From NCBI GenBank assembly GCA_016710525.1, contig JADJVQ010000078.1:1-19415 (forward strand): DNA of 19,415 nt. The letters are read 5' to 3'. Position numbers and translations under genes: made by a program. The stretch comes from Burkholderiaceae bacterium (lineage in GTDB: Bacteria > Pseudomonadota > Gammaproteobacteria > Burkholderiales > Burkholderiaceae_E). Shown piece after piece: positions 16,313-19,415 of the stretch. Below the pieces are notes generated by a model. That model was given only the letters and a program-made list of their open reading frames with translations. It searched no databases and was not told where the DNA came from. The first letter of the stretch is position 1; every line of letters starts with the position of its first letter.

Positions 16313-18378
16313 GATTCACCAGTAATTAGACTAATGTTTTGCAGGGTGACCTGCTCAACAACAGCGGCCGATCGTGAAAGAGAGAGTAGTTCCTCTCGGT
16401 GGCTCAGGAGTTCATCGATGAATTCCTCCTCAGTCTTCCCGTCCTCTTCGATTACTACACCAACATAGCGCCCTGCATTCAGTGAATATTCCTGCTCCTT
16501 CAAGTCCGCTGGGCTGGCGAGCTTGCATAGGCCAGTGACATCTTCGTATTCCGCCTTGGGGAAGCGTTCCTGCAACCAGTGGATGTGCCGATAAAAGCTC
16601 TCAGCGCTTTTTACCTCGGTGTGAAGCGCCTCCAACGCGCCCTTGAGTGCATTGGTCTTGCGATCTGTCGTGTTACGTTTGCCTTCAGCCTGCACCCGTG
16701 ACGCGTGCTGCTTCTCGTGCTGGCGCACGACCTTGTCCAGTCGCTTCAAGCCTTCGTGTAGCGCGTCGAAGAATGGATCGAAGGCCTCGCGTAGCTGTTG
16801 CTGTGCCTTGTTCTTCTTGTCCAGCGCCGTTTCATCCGCATGCTTTTCCTGATATTGCGCATAGTGGGTCTTAAGCTTGGCCAGCCCCGTCCATTGCTGG
16901 ACTAGCTCGCCCACGGCCTGCTTGCCGCCTGTGTCGTCCAGCACTTCAAGCAGTTGCGCCGAAACGGGTTCGACCTTCGCCTTGTTCTCGATCAGCCGTT
17001 CCATGCCCGCAGCAAAATAGCGGTCTATGAGCTGCACGAATTTTTCGCGTCGCCCCTTGTGCAACTGGCTGATGATGGCGATGTTCTGGATGTGTTCTTC
17101 GCTGAATTCGCGGTGGGCGCGGTCTATCTGGGTGAAGATGTTGCGCGCGTCGATGAACAGGATCTTGTCGTCGGTCTTGGCCTTGTCGAAAAACCACAGC
17201 GTGGCCGGCAGCGTGACGGTGTAGAACATGTTCGAGGGCAGCGTCAGCATCCCGTATATTAGGTTCTGCTCGATCAGCGTCTGGCGGATGTCGGCTTCGG
17301 AGTGACGCGCATCAGATGCCGAATTCGCCATGACCAGCGCGGCGCGGCCTTTCGCCTTGAGCGAGGTGGCGAACAGACTGATCCACAGGTAGTTGCCGTT
17401 GGGCACGGTTTCCTTGCCTTCGTCGGCCTTCTTCACCTTCGATTTGTTGCGCGGGATGCCGTAGGTGTTGAAGCGCTTGTCCTTCTCCACGCTGGAGAGG
17501 CTGACGTCGTCCACGTTGAACGGGGGATTGGCGAGGACGTAATCGAATGCGCCAAAGCTCTGGTACGGGTCTTCGTAGTAGGTGTTGGCCTGCTTGATTT
17601 CGCCGCGCAGGCCGTTGACCGCCAGGTTCATCTTCGCGAGATTGACGGTGTCGCGCGTTTTTTCCTGGCCGCAGACATACACGCCGCTCTCCGAACCTTT
17701 CAGCTCCTTGCGGTGTTCCGCGATGAACTGGGCCGACTGCACGAACATGCCGCCGGAGCCGCAGGCGGGGTCGAACACTTTGCCGCCGTGCGGCTCGATG
17801 ATCTCGACCATCAGGCGCACCACGGAGCGCGGCGTGAAAAACTCGCCGCCCTTCTGGCCTTCGCTGCGGGCGAACTCGGAAAGGAAGTATTCGTAAATCT
17901 GCCCGAACAGGTCGCCGGTGGCATCGGCGGGAATATCGGCGAAGGTGCGCAGCAACTGCTGCGGGATGGTCTTGTCGGTGCGCGTCAACGCGGCATATTC
18001 GTCCTTGGGCAGCACGCCTTCGAGTTCGGGCTTGTATTCCTCGATGGCCTTCATCGCCTCCTTGAGTGCCTTGGCGATGTTCTTCTCTTCCGGCAGATTC
18101 AGCAGGTGCTCGTAGCGCGCATGGTCGGGCAGGTAGAAGCCGCACTTTTCGATGGCGATGTCGGAGATTTTCTTCTCGCGCCGGGTGCCTTTGAGTTTGC
18201 TGTATTCGGCGTGGATTGCCGCTTCGTGGCGGCGGTAGTTGTTGTCGGCGAACTTGAGGAAGATCAGCCCAAGTACCGGCGTGGCGTATTCGCTGGACTT
18301 CAGGTCGGAGTTGGCGCGCAGCTTGTCGGCAGCGCTCCACAGGTCGGCTTCGAGTTTCTTGAGTTGGTCTTTGTTCAT
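16309..18378 (-). CDS. hsdM: Type I restriction enzyme, HsdM methyltransferase subunit
   Basis: A 689-residue N6-adenine DNA methyltransferase subunit. The N-terminal HsdM domain starts LKKLEADLWSAADKLRANSD and runs through YATPVLGLIFLKFAD. The catalytic domain has GGEFFTPRSVVRLM, the SAM-binding motif I VFDPACGSGGMF (201-212) and motif IV NPPF (284-287). The last 200 residues are helical and charged (a KNKAQQQLREAFDPFFDAL-like coiled coil), a form seen in the longer HsdM proteins. With HsdS alone it would methylate and protect host DNA. The start has only a weak purine-rich GGAAAC upstream. A small ORF ends 21 bases before it on the same strand. Confidence 0.95.
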   Translation of the reverse strand: MNKDQLKKLEADLWSAADKLRANSDLKSSEYATPVLGLIFLKFADNNYRRHEAAIHAEYSKLKGTRREKKISDIAIEKCGFYLPDHARYEHLLNLPEEKNIAKALKEAMKAIEEYKPELEGVLPKDEYAALTRTDKTIPQQLLRTFADIPADATGDLFGQIYEYFLSEFARSEGQKGGEFFTPRSVVRLMVEIIEPHGGKVFDPACGSGGMFVQSAQFIAEHRKELKGSESGVYVCGQEKTRDTVNLAKMNLAVNGLRGEIKQANTYYEDPYQSFGAFDYVLANPPFNVDDVSLSSVEKDKRFNTYGIPRNKSKVKKADEGKETVPNGNYLWISLFATSLKAKGRAALVMANSASDARHSEADIRQTLIEQNLIYGMLTLPSNMFYTVTLPATLWFFDKAKTDDKILFIDARNIFTQIDRAHREFSEEHIQNIAIISQLHKGRREKFVQLIDRYFAAGMERLIENKAKVEPVSAQLLEVLDDTGGKQAVGELVQQWTGLAKLKTHYAQYQEKHADETALDKKNKAQQQLREAFDPFFDALHEGLKRLDKVVRQHEKQHASRVQAEGKRNTTDRKTNALKGALEALHTEVKSAESFYRHIHWLQERFPKAEYEDVTGLCKLASPADLKEQEYSLNAGRYVGVVIEEDGKTEEEFIDELLSHREELLSLSRSAAVVEQVTLQNISLITGES

Positions 18379-18399
18379 TTGTTTCGTTTCCGGTCCGGT

Positions 18400-18561
18400 T
18401 CAGGCGGTAAAGCCGATGGTGAATTGTTCCAGGAGGCGATGCGAATAATCCAGCGCATCATGCCTGTGAAGTATTGCTCTTGCCATATCTTCGATCAGCT
18501 TCTCTCTCTTCGGTCCATTCAGCAATGCCTCAATTGCTGAACTGGTCTGCGCCGAAACCAT
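18400..18561 (-). CDS. Small unassigned ORF upstream of hsdM
   Basis: A 53-residue reading frame, ATG 18561 to TGA 18400, containing SSAIEALLNGPKREKLIEDM and HDALDYSHRLLEQFTIGFTA. It looks amphipathic-helical, is on the hsd strand and ends 21 bases before the hsdM start. There is no clear ribosome site, and the frame stays open upstream through the repeat, so the start is a guess. I do not recognise the family. It could be a small control or accessory protein of the restriction operon, or the remnant of a longer gene. Confidence 0.4.
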   Translation of the reverse strand: MVSAQTSSAIEALLNGPKREKLIEDMARAILHRHDALDYSHRLLEQFTIGFTA

Positions 18562-18581
18562 TGCCGCAGCATCGGAGCCAT

Positions 18582-18608
18582 TGGGGTCAGAGTGAATTGA
18601 CTTTGCGA
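18582..18608 (+). repeat. GGGTCAG-type repeat, right copy
   Basis: GGGGTCAGAGTGAATTGACT (from 18583) followed by TTGCGA is close to the motif at 11591-11616 and has the same orientation. It stands 57 bases before border repeat copy C, so the pair of motifs occurs in the same order on both sides of the hsd block. Confidence 0.55.
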
Positions 18609-18639
18609 GGTGACGCCGACCCCACGGGGCCCGGAGTTT

Positions 18640-18668
18640 CCTGAAAAGTCGGCGCCGGCGATACGGCG
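18640..18668 (+). repeat. Module-border repeat, copy C
   Basis: CCTGAAAAGTCGGCGCCGGC, then GATACGGCG. On the minus strand GCGCCG and CGGCGC can form a six-base hairpin followed by CGACTTTT, so this copy could also end transcription of the hipA-like gene, whose stop is at 18671, immediately before it on that strand. Confidence 0.6.
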
Positions 18669-18670
18669 CT

Positions 18671-19415
18671 TCATTGCATGTTCTTCAGCTTGGCGCTCTG
18701 CTTTCTCATGCCCTCGAAAATCGCGTCCGCCAGATCCGCCGGAAAGTCATCCGGCAATCGCCGGCCGGCTTCCGCAATCACGCCCGCTGTAGCTTCGATG
18801 ACTTCCGCTATCAATTGCTCCGCCGCGAGGGCACCGAGGCCGACCTGTTGCGCCTGGGCGATCCAGTGGCGTCGCTGGATTTTCTCGATCAGGTAGTGAT
18901 TGGTGCTTCCGCGCACGGCCATGGCGAGTTTGACCTTGCGCGGCGAAATTTGCGTCTTCCCCGTGCCGATCACCGGATGGGCGGACAGCACGTCGTAGAT
19001 CGGCGTGGCACGGTAGCGGCCGCCGGGCAGATGGGCGATGCTGAGTTCTTGCCATGGCCATCGCCGGCGGCCAGCACCCAGAAATGATCTGGGTCTTGAA
19101 GAGACGTCTTGCGGTCCCGCTCGGCGTGGTCCGATCCCAGCAGCAGCGCCATGATCCGGGCGATGCCGTGGCCGCCGTCGGACTGGTATTTCCGCAGCGG
19201 CGAGGTTGCCGTGGCCTGGCACATGTCCTCCTGGGGCAGGCGGATGATCCAGCTGCCGTCCGTCGATCGCGTGCGGTCGAAGCGTTCGACGACTAGGGCT
19301 TTCTGGTCCTCGAAGTGCGCGATTTCGCAGCCGGCGATGGGGATGTTGGCATGGGCATCCATGATTTTAGCACTGCCATTCGTTCTCGACCGAAAGTGCG
19401 CATGTCGGCCTGCAT
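18671..19415 (-). pseudogene. HipA-family serine/threonine kinase toxin, C-terminal part, frameshifted and cut by window edge
   Basis: HipA-type toxins phosphorylate cellular targets, such as glutamyl-tRNA synthetase in E. coli, to cause dormancy, and are restrained by a HipB antitoxin. Readable blocks in order are NEWQC (near 19380, frame broken within a few codons on each side), AGCEIAHFEDQKALVVERFD, GSWIIRLPQEDMCQATATSP, GHGIARIMALLLGSD, the catalytic loop DGHGKN, LPGGRYRATPIYDVLSAHPV with its D in the metal-binding position, and IQRRHWIAQAQQVGL, with the stop at 18671. A frame change lies directly after DGHGKN near 19045, where a shortened T run would explain the loss of the expected FS. 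The N-terminus and any hipB gene are outside the window. The kinase residues are retained, so the frameshifts may be errors. Confidence 0.85.

Noticed and set aside
17302..18540. A 412-codon plus-strand frame opposite hsdM.
   Set aside because: It is a shadow of the hsdM codon pattern; hsdM carries the methylase motifs in the opposite strand.
1..19415. CRISPR arrays, tRNA or rRNA genes.
   Set aside because: No regularly spaced direct repeats and no cloverleaf or rRNA-like segments were seen by eye on either strand.

Overview
The window most likely comes from a Betaproteobacterium, probably Burkholderiales. This rests on the GC-rich flanks, a cobS-cobT pair read after an IclR regulator, and a divergent sulfoacetaldehyde acetyltransferase (xsc). 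These assignments come from recognising protein families by eye, not from a database search, and the genus cannot be fixed.

Left flank (1-5211): minus-strand iclR > cobS > cobT (cobT runs off the left edge) and, divergently, xsc closed by a strong terminator. All four genes are recognisable along their length but are broken by many one-base frameshifts. At several sites the break looks like a shortened homopolymer while the encoded residues stay family-like, which suggests sequencing or assembly error more than gene decay. xsc also lacks about 115 codons of its central domain.

Central accessory block (about 5220-11720): a minus-strand set XRE regulator > ImmA/IrrE-like protease > exodeoxyribonuclease I (one frameshift), and divergently a tight plus-strand operon of a single-domain ubiquitin-like protein, an E2-like/E1 (ThiF) fusion and a DUF6527 protein. 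This looks like a compact bacterial ubiquitin-like conjugation system with its own regulator and control region, and it is the most interesting part of the window. It is followed by a KTSC-like small protein and a DUF2130 protein with a PD-(D/E)xK-like nuclease signature.

Type I restriction-modification block (about 11761-18561, minus strand): a small unassigned ORF, then intact hsdM > hsdS > hsdR. The gene junctions overlap or almost touch, so the three form one transcription unit.

Right edge (18671-19415): the C-terminal part of a HipA-family kinase toxin, frameshifted and cut by the window edge.

Three imperfect same-orientation copies of a short repeat (about 5227, 11686 and 18640) sit exactly at the module borders. 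Two of them, on both sides of the hsd block, are accompanied by a second shared motif (GGGTCAG...TTGACTTTG). The picture is a defence island assembled from modules: ubiquitin-like conjugation, DUF2130 nuclease-like protein, type I restriction and HipA toxin, inserted beside ordinary metabolic genes.
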